Below, in pieces: positions 23,401 to 34,675 of a DNA stretch of 64,000 nt. Source of the stretch: Larix kaempferi (lineage: Eukaryota > Streptophyta > Pinopsida > Pinales > Pinaceae); the NCBI GenBank assembly GCA_027924585.1, contig BSBM01000826.1, forward strand, positions 13,733,501 to 13,797,500, given 5' to 3'. The translations under genes were made by a program, and so were the position numbers. The notes beneath the pieces are model-generated. The model ran no database searches and was not told the origin of the DNA. It saw only the letters and a list, made by a program, of their open reading frames with translations. Position 1 is the stretch's first letter. Each line of letters opens with the position of its first letter.

Positions 23401-24303
23401 CCTATGGAGTGTAGCATGACATGAATCTCCTAAATCTACTACCCAATAATCACTAGTATTATCTAATGCAAGAATCAAAGCATCTTGTAACACATCACCT
23501 GCTACATTTGCTTCCTGGGTAGTTTCCTTATGTGCATCTCCTTTCTTCTTTAGAGATATGCAGTCTTTCTTCATATGTCCTTTCTTTCCACAGTTCCAGA
23601 ACTCTATTTTTCCCAGTCTGGACTTGGATCTGCCCATTTTAGACTTGCCATGATTACCTTGGCTCTTTCCTCTCTCCTTTTGTCTTCCCCTGCTATCCAT
23701 GGTCAACGCATTACCTGATGTCTCATCTGTGCTTTTTCTTCGCATTTCCTCGCTAAGAATAATACCAATAACATCATCAAATTTCAAGGTGTTTGAACTA
23801 GAGACAGGGTTACTTACAGCCATGACTAAGCTATTCCAGCTTTCTAGCAATGAACACAAGATTAGAAGAGCCCTAACCTCATCATCAAAGTTCACACTTA
23901 CAGAACTTAGCTAATTTGTAACCGTATTAAACTCATTTAAATGATCAGTAACAAATGCACCTTCAGACATCTTCATATTAAATAAACGCTTCATTAGAAA
24001 TACCTTGTTGGAGGCCGAGGGTTTTTCATATAGCTTACCCAGTGCATTCATCAAACCCTCCGTTGTTGTTTATTTTGAGATATTGAAAGCCACCGACGAA
24101 GCCAGGCTCAACCGTATTGTTCCCAGAGCCTTTTTGTCAAGAACCTCCCATTCTTCATCCTTCATGGCTGCCGGCTACTTTGCTCTTCCTCCCAACAGTA
24201 GGAATTGATCCTTCTGGTACAGATAGTCCTCCATTTGCATCTTCCATAACTGGAATTTTTGGCCATTAAACTTCTCGACCTTAAAATTTCCTTCTTCCTC
24301 CAT
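20425..24303 (-). pseudogene. Copia-2 Gag-Pol polyprotein, one frame with nine stops
   Basis: One frame of 1293 codons runs from ATG (24303) to TGA (20425) with no indel. Nine internal stops have first bases 24177, 24072, 23913, 22764, 21840, 21789, 21651, 21198 and 20697: seven TAG and two TAA. Domains in order: Gag (VEKFNGQKFQLWKMQMEDYL); a zinc knuckle with its first Cys replaced (FWNCGKKGHMKKDC); protease DLGDSCHAT; GAG-pre-integrase WHHRLGHMSEKGM; integrase with HTDVWG, RSDNGGEYC and QENGVSE; RT with DVKTAFLHGDLEE and YVDDMLVAG; RNase H with FDADMEGD and SLSTMEAKY. Length is normal for the family. Confidence 0.93.
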
Positions 24304-24378
24304 TGCTCCCACTCGAACCAAAAACCCTAGCTTCCTGCGGGTTTATCTGCCAAATAGACCTTTTGCTCTGATACCAAT

Positions 24379-24784
24379 TGTTAGAAAAACAAGATCGTGG
24401 AGCAATAACAATAAACATAAATGCAAATATAAACACACACACTTTACAAGAGAGACACAGATATATCATGTTTCACCCCAACTTGGGCTACGTCCACACT
24501 GAATTTTCCAGTCCTTATTATTATTACCGTCCAGCAAGGTGAAGGGATACAACCTGCAGCACAGCCGCTGCACTTCCTCTTCACTGTCTCACAGTCTCTC
24601 TCCTGATCTTAGAGATCTTTACAATGCATAAAACCTAATACATCAACCTTGGCTATATTACAATGTCTTTCTTTTATAGGGAAAATACAATGGGAAAAAT
24701 ACCACGGGATACCCAAAACCATGGGCCCGCATGGCTAAGACAATATCATCTATGAGACTGGAAGATCTGGCTCCACCTTTAACA
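24379..24784 (-). repeat. Copia-2 5' LTR
   Basis: This is a 406-bp LTR from TGTTAGAAAAAC to CTTTAACA in plus orientation. It adjoins the primer-binding site complement (GCTCTGATACCA, 24365-24376). It lacks the GC-rich block of the 3' LTR: GGGCCCGC joins ATGGCTAAG directly. Confidence 0.9.
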
Positions 24785-25063
24785 CTAGTTGCTCAGGATT
24801 ACTATGCTTTAAGATAAGTACTCTCTTGTCTTAATTCTGTATTGTCTTTAATTGATGAATGACATGAATATGTTGAATGTATACTAAATGTGTAATTGAA
24901 TTTACTTCCGTTGTGTTTTCATGAATATATATATATATGTACATCTGCATATGTCCATTCTTTTTATATTCTGAGAATTATCTTGATTAAGTATGGGGCT
25001 AGTTTCCTGGTTTGAGCCTCACGTTCTCTCTATCGCACTGGTATGATGGGAGGGGGTGTTACA

Positions 25064-25213
25064 CAGAGAACCAAACACATTGAGACACACATGCATTACA
25101 TCCGAGGATTAGTGCATGATCGTACCATCACACTCCTCTATTGTCCTTCAGAAGAGAAAATTGCAGATATTTTCACCAAGACCTTTTCAGTGAAAAAGTT
25201 CACTCATATATGA
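25064..25213 (+). pseudogene. Copia-3 RNase H C-terminus
   Basis: Immediately after the Gypsy-1 LTR a plus-strand frame reads RTKHIETHMHYIRGLV, then LLYCPSEEKIADIFTKTFSV and a stop. This is the conserved C-terminal end of Copia RNase H. The frame is open from the junction, so Gypsy-1 landed inside this Pol. The 5' remainder must lie left of the window. Confidence 0.87.
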
Positions 25214-25403
25214 TCCCTTCTTAAGGTGAGTGCTACCTTGGTTTATTAGTCTTTTTATAGTATATCTTGAGGGGGAGTTTTTTTCCACTAAGTATTCCCT
25301 CTTTCCTCATTTTTTTTCTAGATTGTTGTATGGGGTGACCTTTGGTATCAGTAACTAGGGCCCTAATTTCCCTTTATTTACTTATATTTTTCCTTATAGT
25401 TCG

Positions 25404-26012
25404 GCTTAAGGGGGGGTGTTGGAATATTCTCACCATATTATTTTGGTCTTGCAAGCATTTTGCATGCATACATTCATTCCATGTAGCACTCCATGCATCC
25501 ATGCATTGGCAGTTGAGTCTCCTAGCACCTAGTCCTTACTTCGGCCCCCCTAGAGCTTCCCGTTGGCCATCATTATCCCTTCTATCCACTCAGAGCACCT
25601 TTTGTACATCATTGGAGTTCCAATGCGCCCTCATTCATAATTTTAGGAGTTCACATAGTCATTTCCATGATTTGGGGAGCCTTGTCCCCTTGATTTCTCA
25701 GTTAGCTGACTGCAGCTCCTAGTTTGACTACTACTGAGTATAAGAATGACATTTTTGACCACTGAAAGTTATTTATGTGCCCCCTTGGAGTATCCTCCCC
25801 TATTTACGTTCCCACATGATTCAGTTATGCTCAGTTCTACCTCAATTAACTGATTATTCATCATCGGTGGCCGCTGAACCTTATCAGGAGATGGTTCTAA
25901 TGCAAACTAAGCCTAGACTTGAGGTGAATTCAAATCCTCCCAGGTGTATCGAATTTATTCTATTTTAACATATTTTGATTTCCAGCTTACAATTGATTAT
26001 GTATCAACAACA
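25404..26012 (+). repeat. Copia-3 polypurine tract and 3' LTR
   Basis: The tract TTAAGGGGGGG (25406-25416) leads into an LTR starting TGTTGGAATATTC at 25417. The end is placed at the inverted CAACA at 26009-26012, about 595 bp, after which Gypsy-E Pol sequence begins. A second purine tract (GAGGGGGAG) lies at about 25269. ORFs in it (25342-25722, 25777-25968) are not coding. The right LTR boundary is less certain than the left. Confidence 0.75.
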
Positions 26013-26124
26013 ATTTTTCATCTGTGTTTTAGTTTTATGAGTGAATGGATCATTGTTTTCTGCTAATTATTCTCAGTAATAACAATGTGAAATTGTGAGG
26101 TTTTTTCAAGCTCAGTGATCTATC

Positions 26125-26726
26125 CCTATGGAATTTTACAATCCTCTTTACATAACATCATCCTTGAAAGATAAATATAAGGTTCAAGTAGTGGAGGATC
26201 ATGTAGAGAACCAATAGTAGGTTCTCAAACTATTGAAAGATAACTTGGCTATAAAAAAATACGATGAAACAACAAGCATATCAAAATCGTAGTGAAAGGA
26301 AATTTGAACTGGGGGATTGGGTGTTTTTGAGGATACAACCATACAACATATATCCCCAAGTAACAAAATAAGGGCAATAAATTAGCACCTAAGTACTATG
26401 GTCCCTATAAGGTGTTGCAGAGGATTGGAAGTATGGATTACAAATTGGAGTTGCATCCATCTTCATCTATACGTCTAGTCTTCCATGTTTCTTTCCTAAA
26501 AAGGATAATTGGTGATAGGATCTCAGTTTGGAATATTTTACTAGAGATTTATGAAGAAGGGAAATTGATACTAGAATCTCAAACAATCCTTGACACAAGG
26601 ACCAATCAACTACAAAATCACGCAATTACTACATACCTAATCAAGTGGAAGAACTTGCCAATAGAAGAGGTGAAATGGGAAGATGAGTTCTTCAGGCAGA
26701 AACATCCAAAATTAATCAAGTTTTGA
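26125..26726 (+). pseudogene. Gypsy-E integrase C-terminus and chromodomain
   Basis: Interrupted frames show a Gypsy integrase tail: NRSERKFELGDWVFL, then LAPKYYGPYKVLQRIGSMDY (GPY/F module), FHVSFLKR and a chromodomain-like end ITTYLIKWKNLPIEEVKWED. The part from 26412 to 26726 is open; upstream parts shift frame. It belongs to a different chromovirus family from Gypsy-1 and Gypsy-2. The 5' side is cut by Copia-3. A polypurine tract (GAAGGGGAGGTGCA) at 26742-26755 leads into its LTR. Confidence 0.87.
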
Positions 26727-28543
26727 GGACAACACTTGTTTGAAGGGGAGGTGCATGTTAAGCCCTATATATTATAACACTACATTTCTATTATTATACT
26801 AGTATTGTCTTTATTAGTTAGTTAGGACCTTGTTGACATGGGAAATTGAAAGTTCTCACAGACAAATTTCTTGACCTCTCGGTGAGCTAAAACAAGAAGA
26901 GGCGGGAATGTAACCTTGATTTTATAGCCTAAAATAACATACTCATAGCCTTCATGATCTCCGATGTGATAAAAAAAAGTAACAAAAAAACGCAGAAAAA
27001 ACCACTTACATTATTACAAACATTAAATAATTAAATTGAGATAATAAACAACAAGGTGACACGATATGTGATGACACATTAAATAGCATAATCACATTAA
27101 CATTATTTTCTTTTTTATCATATATGTTCACCAACATATGTATGACTTTAAATCTATAAGAAAAGTGTATTACAACATCACATAATCATGACATAAATAC
27201 CACACTATGAACTTAACTGGAGTAACAAAACTATCATTCTTTTTTATATGTTTAACACCATTTAAGATAAAGGACCTATTAAAGAAGTAATTAAACATAA
27301 ATAGAGAAAATAAAAAGAAGCAAGACGAATAAACCAAGAAGAAAACAAATATGAATATGTAGAAAGCATCATTTCTTATTTAAAATTGTCATTTTCATCT
27401 ATACACCAAAGTAATAGTCATAGTGTTCTTTCAAGCTTCTGCAAAATCCTGGACCAAAAATGTGTATCGACATGAACTACTAGTGTTTTCAACACCGCTT
27501 GGTCGTTGTGTAAACAACATATAAATGAACTTAACAATTAACAAAGCTGCAAGAAGCCTCAGTGAATACTTTTGAGAGTTGTTATTATTCTCTGAAACTA
27601 AGAAGTCAATTAGAGAAGACAATGGAGAATAAATAAAACCTCTTACATCATCAAACAAACAATAATATATACCTCAAGAAGATAGTATGAGTACTTAACG
27701 TCTCATTTTTCCATTTAATTAGAACTCTTGCTATCAACAAAACAGTTAAACCCTAACATACTAGTTCAACTAACGAAAAATTATTGTATAGACTAAGAAA
27801 CTTGCTAAAATCATACCATATCAAGGGTTAAAATTTGAACCTTTCTTCCTGCAGATTGATATATTTATGTAGTTGGTCACTAGAATAGTTAGCAATTTCC
27901 CACATCTATAGTAACATTAGATGCTAGCAAATTGACTATAAGTGGTCACTGGGTTTCGTTCAAATAATTGAATTCAAGCAAACATGGGAGACACAAAACA
28001 CCATCAACAGAACCGACTTTAAATAGGATGATAAAACATATTCAATAAAGGGCGCCCTACCTTTCCATTTCATTTACCACTTGGGGGATGAGCCCCCAAG
28101 GAACTAGCATAGGACTCCTTGTAACTCCCTCTTATTACAACATTTTCTACAGAACTATCATACTACCCATCATTTCCAACCAATACACAAATAAAAGTAT
28201 TAAAAGTATGACACATTCATTTCATATCAACCCCATATATAAATGAATCAAAACATATGCATCAAAATACATTAACTTTGACTCATTCCTTCATGCTATT
28301 AACAATATTTTTAAAACAGTTTAATAGTTTGTCATGCATATTATCATGTCTACCAAATTCAACACCTAAAGTGATTCAATAGTCTCAACATATACATATT
28401 TCCATGTTCATCAATCATTGTAGAGCGACATAAAATGTAAATTAAACCATCATGAGAACCTTGGATGCAGATATGTAAAAGGGAGTGTGGGCTTGGAAGA
28501 GGCTTGGTGCATGCTTCTGGGTGAACTTGGACCATACATGAAT

Positions 28544-29293
28544 TTTTGGAGCAAAATACATTCTCCGCAGCATAATTCTCTTACCTAGTAACCTAGACCT
28601 TGACTTCATGACTCTAGTGAGCCAAACCTCACCCATATTGACCACCTGAGTCACCCTAGAGCTTACTTCCAAACTGTAAGAGTCCTAAACTACCTTATAT
28701 TCCTTTTTTAGAACTCATGAAATCTATTTTGGCATATGAGGGAAAATTCCTTCAATTAGGGCTTCTTTTCCTTAATTTAAGGGCCCCACAATGCAAGTTT
28801 GAGTTATGGAGTGAATCTAGGGAGTTTACTCCACTATTCAGGGACTCCATGCACCTATTTTTTAGCTATTATGAGATATTTCCACCCTCCTTGAGTGATT
28901 TTAGGGTTTTGCATGTTCATTCAGTCAATTAACTAAGCATCCTTCAGTTAGAATTAGTGGTTGTGAAGTCATGAGTCAGTGTAACTTAGTTAAGGAGAGT
29001 AAGCATGGACATCTAAGGGTTATTTGCACTAGTTAAGCTTGAATAGAATTTTTACATTGGATGAGAAATTTGAGTTGCCTCTTGACCTAATTTGAATTGT
29101 CTTCCTTTATATATTGTTCACCTCCATTCATTCAATTTAATGAAATACATAATTCTTTTCTTCATATTTGCTTCTAGTTTTTGTGTAATGATCTACGATA
29201 AATCATTTGTTACATGATTAATTGTTTTCTGATTTGATTTTCACTATATATCTCTTTAGTTTTTGTGCCTAGATATATATGTTCAAATCTCAT
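28544..29293 (+). repeat. Element C 5' LTR
   Basis: This is a 750-bp LTR that aligns with 31274-32404 across its length, for example the GGCATATGAGGGAAAATTCC block at 28732 and 31841. It holds the empty site AAACC (28624-28628) for the solo LTR found in the right copy. The ORF at 28717-28932 recurs in the right copy and is LTR sequence. Confidence 0.82.
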
Positions 29294-29369
29294 ATGGTTT
29301 CGAAGTAGTAGGGGTATTAAACTAGTTGGTGTACTAGTGATATTTTGTTAGGGATCAAGATTTTGCAGG

Positions 29370-29665
29370 TTAAAGAAGGGCTTTTGTAGCCATCAAAAAT
29401 GATTTTTCAGCCACAAAAGAGCTCACTTGAATTTATTAAAGTTATCATCTACAACAATCAAAATGATCATATGTAACCATCAAAGAAGTGCATTTGAAAC
29501 CATCAAAGAAGTGCGTTTGCAGCCATCAAAGAAGTGCTCATTTATAGCCATCAAAGAAGTGCTCATTTACAACCATCAAAGAAGTGCATTTGTAGCCATG
29601 AAAGAGCTCATTTGAAACCATCAAAAAGTGGTTTTTAAGCCATTAGAGAGCTCATTTGTAGCCAT
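29370..29665 (+). repeat. Tandem repeat of 26-30 bp units at start of element C internal region
   Basis: About nine degenerate units built on AACCATCAAAGAAGTGCATTTG repeat head to tail with insertions of CTCATT. The frame at 29427-29615 reads through them as Ser/Lys-rich repeats (HQRSAF), but this looks like leader sequence rather than a conserved protein. Confidence 0.75.
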
Positions 29666-31098
29666 AAATATCCTATATCCCCAGCTCAGTTGCTATATAG
29701 TTGATATACTAGATCCATTCTTGTTGAAGGAGGCCCCAAAAGCTTCACAACACATGTCCCACAAGGACATATTCATAGACATTGAGAGGATGAAAGAGGC
29801 CCTAGAAGCTTTTCAACATATGGACTACGGGGACATTGGTGCATCCATGATCCACCACTCAGCTAAGGAAGAACGTTTACAGGCCCAAAATAAGAGGTGA
29901 TATACAAATCTATTCTCACCAAATTGAGTTTTGATTACAATATATTTTTTTCTTTCCATTCTACTAAATTGGATCTTGGAGCCTCCTATAATATGCCTTC
30001 TTTGGATTCATTTGCAGCCTCTCTCCTTCAATACCAAGATAAGATCTCACAAATGGGCCTCCAAAATACCTCAAAGGTGCATGCAATTGTGTCCAATGAG
30101 GATAAGAAGGGTGCAAGTAAGCAAAATCCCCCATACAAAGGGAAAAAGGAGCAAAACCATGGTTTTCTCATGAAGATTTCAACTCCAATGATGGAAATAC
30201 TGAAGAGGAGCGTCCATGGTGTCCTTACTACAATAAAGGACCACGTAAAGAAGAAGATTGCAAGTACAAAAAAATCTTTGAAGAAAAGGAAGAGAAAGAG
30301 CACAACAAGAAAGTTGTCACATCCAACTACGTGTATGCACTTTCAACGGTGTCCATTGTTAGAAAAACATGATCACTGAGCAACAAAATAAATAGAATGC
30401 ATAAATAAAACACATAAGATCAAAATACAAGAGAGACACCAATGTAGGTGGTTTACCCAATATGGGCTATGCCCACAGAGAAATTTCCAGCCCTTTTATT
30501 ATTAATCTATCTAGAAAATGAAGCGGTACAACCTACAACACATCCGTTGCAACTTCCTCTTCACTTTCTCACAATCTCTCTCACACAATCATAGAGATCT
30601 TTACAATATGATATAGCTACTACACAATTACAATACAATGCCTTCCTTTTAAAGAGGGATTACCATGGGGAAATACCATGGGCTACCCAATACCATGGAC
30701 CCATAAATCACCCATTATTGACCAAGTCATGACTATGAAATTACAACATTTTACAAGGCATATTTTCCAAACTTTTTGCTATGGGGACCCCCCTGGCGAC
30801 TATAGTGGGGGGGGAATCCCCCCCCCATCCTCCCATTAGGTGCTGGGATCCAAACATGGCTCAAATATGACCTTTGAATTAGGAAAATTGGGCTCCATAA
30901 CCAACATCCACTCCATGCATTCTTGATTCACAAGACTTTGAAGAACTTGTCCCAAATCAAGTTCAAATTGTAGAAACCATTGGAGAACTTAATACAAATC
31001 AAGTTCTCATTGAAGAAGACCTCAAACATGTTTATTCAATCTCCAGAGCTACAAACTTTGCTCCTACTACTCACCAATTTCAATACAAAAATTTCTGA
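29628..31098 (+). pseudogene. Element C Gag-like pseudogene, split by a solo LTR
   Basis: Pieces in two frames read FLLKEAPKASQHM, then LDSFAASLLQYQDKISQMGL and NTSKVHAIVSNEDKKG, as in Copia-like Gag. A degraded knuckle follows (WCPYYNKGPRKEEDCKYKK), with second Cys and His lost. The frame runs YVYALSTVS into the solo LTR at 30357. With the LTR and one 5-bp target copy ignored, the same frame resumes as CILDSQDFEELVPNQ and ends at TGA 31096-31098. Function is inferred from the knuckle and position only. Confidence 0.6.
30357..30906 (-). mobile_element. Solo LTR of the Copia-2 family
   Basis: A 550-bp block runs TGTTAGAAAAAC to ACCAACA, matching the Copia-2 LTR at both ends and in the middle (for example ACAAGAGAGACAC and CTTCCTCTTCACT). 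Flanks are TCCAT (30352-30356) and TCCAC (30907-30911). It has a GC-rich stretch at about 30788-30840 in the place where the Copia-2 3' LTR has its GC-rich block. Confidence 0.88.
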
Positions 31099-31273
31099 GT
31101 AGATTATATTTTTTACATTCTCTTTTGTGGGGAGGGAAGGGTTCCCATGTGGTTTTTTCTCTCTTTCCTAGTTTACAGAGAATTTTTTGTGTGCATGGGT
31201 ACCTAATATGGCTACAAATTTCTAGGACCCATTTTTATTTTTTTTATTTCACCTAGTTAGGCTTATGGGTGGA

Positions 31274-32404
31274 TGTTGGAGAAAAATACCTTCTCTATAG
31301 TTTAATTCTCCTACCTAGTAATATAGATCTTGAATTCATGACTCTAGTGGGCCAAACCTGTTAGGAACCTATGTCTTTACTTTGTTAGTATGTTGTTGTT
31401 GGACGCATATGCTTTGTAAGTCGTCCCGTAGTATTTGTTGATCAATAGTTTGTGTTATTGTTGTTGGCGCATATGCTTTGTAAGTCACCCGTAGTATTGT
31501 TGATCCATAGTTTGTAGTGGCCCATGGTTTTGACCCATGGTATTGGTGCCTAGACTTAGTATATAAGTGTGTGTCGAGACCTATGAAGGCACGGTGAAGT
31601 TATTTGTATTGAGCTTGCTCATAGGAGGTTGCCCCCTCGAAGTGGCCTGTGATCAATATAAAAGTGATTCTGAGTTCTGTCATTTCTGCTATTTCACATA
31701 TTCGTATTAATTAATTGTTGCAGGTGCATCACAAAACCTCACTCATATTGACCACTTGAGTCACCCAAGAGATTACTTCTAAACTCCAAGGGTCCTAAAC
31801 TACCTTATCTTCCTTTTCTAGAACTCGTGAAGTCTATTTTGGCATATGAGGGAAAATTCCTTCAATTAGGGCTTATTTTCCTTGATTTTAGGGTTACACA
31901 TTGCAAGTTTAAGTTATGGATTGAATTTGGTGAGTTTAATCCATTGTTCAGGGACTCTATGCACCTCTGTTTTAGCTATTGTGAGATAGTTCCACCCTCC
32001 TTGAGTGATTTTATGGTTTTTCATGTTCATTCAGTTAGTTAACTAAGCATCCTTAAATCAGAATTAGTGGTTGTGAAGTCATGAGTTAGTGTAACTCATT
32101 TAAGAAGAGTAGGCATGGCTAACTAAGGGTTCTTTGCTCTAGTTAAGCTTGACTATAATCTCTTACATTGGATGAGCAATTCAAGTTTCCTTTTGACCTA
32201 ATTCGAATTGCCTTCCTTTAAATATTGTTCACCTCCATTCATTCAAGTTAATGAAATACATCATTATTTTCTTCCTATCTGCTTCTAGTTTTTGTGTAAT
32301 GATCTATGATAAACCATTTATTACATGATTAGTTGTTTTCTGATTTTCTTTTCACTATATATATCTTTATTTAATGTCCCTATATTTATATGTCCAAATC
32401 TCAT
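31274..32404 (+). repeat. Element C 3' LTR, with solo-LTR insert
   Basis: This is the right LTR of C, starting TGTTGGAGAAAAATACC. It is about 750 bp once the solo LTR at 31359-31733 and its 5-bp target copy are removed. It is clearly diverged from the left copy, so C is not recent. Confidence 0.82.
31359..31733 (+). mobile_element. Solo LTR (375 bp) of an unnamed family
   Basis: It runs TGTTAGGAACC to GCATCACA with perfect 5-bp target copies AAACC (31354-31358 and 31734-31738). The empty site is in the left C LTR at 28624-28628. A TATA-like GTATATAAG lies at about 31558. An internal duplication repeats GCATATGCTTTGTAAGTC (about 31400 and 31468). The U5-like part holds GGAGGTTGCCCCCTCGAAG, close to a motif in the Gypsy-E LTR. 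Orientation follows the TATA. Confidence 0.87.
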
Positions 32405-33330
32405 ATGAATGATACATAATACAATATGCTATCTTCCCATAAAACACATTGTTAAACAAACACTATAAATGTTATATAGATGCCATCATATACACACTTA
32501 GTTCATATAAAAGCAATGCAATTGAGTGATATCCTCAACTACTCATTTCCCTTTAATAATTGTCATAATATTGAATGCATTCAATCAATCGATTGGCATA
32601 TCTCATGGGAAAGAGTGTAATAGAATTCGGGTAGAGACGATGAGTATGGGGTAAGGATGGACAATTGCTTTAAGAAGGACAGGGAAAATAACCAATACAA
32701 TTTGTAGCATAACTCAAATTGGATGCTTCACTGGAACTATTTCCCATAGCTTGTTAACTATTCCAACTTACTATATCATCCAAAAATCTTCTCACTACAA
32801 GATGATTTAAATCAATGTTATCATCGACGCATAGAAAAATAATGGATATAGTTAGGCCTCGGGCTTATATATCTCAACATAAAAGGAAAAATCCTGACAA
32901 TGGGCTATGTGTTACATGAAATAACATGAAGAGTATTGAATTTAGAGTAATATTGGCCAATATGAGTATGAATGATCCCGCGTTACAATGAACACAACAT
33001 GACGAGACATCTCATATCTAGGTATGGCCAATATTCCTTCGAATTACGACATGGCTAGTAGAATGGGAAATGTTTGCTTGTTACAGAGAGAGGACCAAAG
33101 AGGGTCTTCGACGTGTGACTATCTCATTTTCGGACCAAGTGTAAACCCTCAACATATGATTGGTAATGGTAGGAGGCCATCAACAGTCTATAATACCGAC
33201 GTGAATGAAAAATGGCATAATAAAACCTCGAAGAGACTCTGAACATGTAACATTTTTCTTGAGGTATTCAAAGCAGAGGGTTTGAAGACGGTTCTTGACA
33301 CAAAGATGGGGTAACACCAACTTCCATCCA

Positions 33331-33986
33331 GGTAAATTTGGATGAAAAATGGTCATCCTAAGGAAAATAATAAAATAATAGTAGAAAGAGAATTAAAAAA
33401 CTATTTTTTTGGATCGTATTTTCAACTTATCTCCATGTAGGTTTGCTTAAATTTCAAGTGGGAGATCTCGTTGGATGCATAATTAAATTCTGCATCCAAA
33501 GAGTACCCAACTTGCATCCTTTTAACAACATCCACAACACAGAACCCAAAAAAAAAAACCATGTTTATAGTGAGAGAAAAACATTGTTTTTAAATGTATT
33601 TTCAATTTTCCATGTTGTAGATGATGTTAAAAGTATGCATATTGGGTACTCCTTGGATGCATAATTTGATTCTAGTGAGAGAAAAACATTGTTTTTAAAC
33701 GTATTTTTAGTTTTTCATGTTGTAGATGATGTTAAAAGTATGCATATTGGGTACTCATTGGATGCATAATTTGATTCTACGTCCAACGAGTGCTCTCGCT
33801 TGGAATTTGAGTAAATGTACAAGGATATAAGTTGAAAATACGATCCAAAAAAGGTAGTTTTTGTTTTTTTCCTCCAATTTTTTATATGCACCTCTTTTGA
33901 ATTTTAAAACATTTTGATTAGCTAATACATGATGACATGGAATTTTAATTGAGGTTTGGCAAACCATTTTTCATTCAAATTTTCCC
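33331..33986. mobile_element. Foldback (long inverted repeat) element in D
   Basis: A 656-bp block is absent from the other D LTR. The left arm starts GGTAAATTTGGATGAAAAAT and the right arm, reverse-complemented, GGGAAAATTTGAATGAAAAA. Arms also pair through TTTGGATCGTATTTTCAACTT. Between the arms is a 105-bp direct duplication (33571-33675, 33676-33780). No clear target duplication or coding capacity is seen. It looks like a non-autonomous DNA-transposon derivative. Confidence 0.7.
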
Positions 33987-34494
33987 TAATGACAATTAGT
34001 CTTCCAAGTCATTTCTATGGAAGCCAGGCGACGATAGAGTAAGAGCATAGTCACCTCAAATTGAAAAAAAAAACAAATGGACTATGCCAATTAAACCATA
34101 AATTTCACAGGTGCATACCTTATACAACATAGATTACAAAGATCCACTTTTGCAGGTGTGTCAACCACCAGATTCACTACGAGATTAGGCCAACATTTTC
34201 GTTGACCCTCTTTAACTATTTTTAACCAATTTATTTGTTTCTTGAGTAGTGGTTCATAAATAGAATTTTGACAAGGAATGAATGTTGATCTAAGATTTGG
34301 TCCCAACAAACGACCAACGAAACAAAAAAAACTTCCAATGCAAATAATGTAAATCGACGACAAGTCAACCAGATCCAGGGTTAATTTTAAGAACAACCTC
34401 AAAATTTATATGTATAATAAATGGGTGAATCTCGTTGATATACGAGAAAAATTGAAGGTTATTTTATCAATAATATAATATCTATATATAATTT

Positions 34495-34675
34495 TTTGGC
34501 TAATCTTTCATTCTATTATAGAATCTTGTAAATTCTTGGCAAATATGTCACTAAATGATAAGATATTGTAAAATCTTGGCGAATATTTCACCGAATTATA
34601 AAACATTGTAAAAACTTGGCGAATCTTTCATCGAGTTATAAAACCTTGTAACATCTTGGTGAATATTTTTCCAAG
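34495..34675. repeat. Tandem repeat of about 47 bp, four units
   Basis: Units contain ATTATAAAACATTGTAAAAAC and CTTGGCGAATCTTTCA with point changes. They lie in the part of the D LTR missing from the other copy. Non-coding. Confidence 0.65.

Larger units (their letters stand above)
19755..24784 (-). mobile_element. Copia-2, near full-length element with in-frame stops
   Basis: A minus-strand Copia has LTRs at 24379-24784 (5') and 19755-20339 (3'), a tRNA-Met primer-binding site at 24366-24376 and one Gag-Pol frame between. The target site CCAGT/CTAGT (19750-19754, 24785-24789) has one mismatch. LTR ends are TGTTAGAAA...AACA. Gene order and motifs match the Tork/Tnt1-like Copia group (inference). 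The two LTRs differ by a 177-bp indel besides many substitutions, so it is old. Confidence 0.93.
18451..25063 (+). repeat. Gypsy-1 3' LTR, split by Copia-2
   Basis: The LTR runs TGTAATATCC...GTGTTACA in two parts, 18451-19754 and 24790-25063, about 1578 bp once Copia-2 and one target-site copy are removed. This is close to the 1556-bp solo LTR at 9467-11022. Shared blocks include the GAGGAGCTCAAGGACAAGGC region near the start and the CTTCCGTTGTGTTTTC region near the end. The empty site for Copia-2 is visible in the solo LTR at about 9718-9722. ORFs in it (18844-19187) are LTR sequence. Confidence 0.92.
28543..32404 (+). mobile_element. Element C, gag-only LTR element inside D
   Basis: LTRs lie at 28544-29293 and 31274-32404; the second is lengthened by a 375-bp solo LTR. 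Ends start TGTTGGAG (TTTTGGAG in the left copy) and stop at CTCAT. ATGAAT flanks both sides (28538-28543 and 32405-32410). After the left LTR comes a degenerate primer-binding site (TGGTTTCGAAG, 29294-29305). A purine tract GGGTGGA precedes the right LTR. The internal region holds only Gag-like coding sequence and a small tandem repeat. Confidence 0.78.

Noticed and set aside
29370-29665. Possible CRISPR-like array because of regular repeats
   Set aside because: Units are directly contiguous and degenerate, without unique spacers; a plant retroelement leader.
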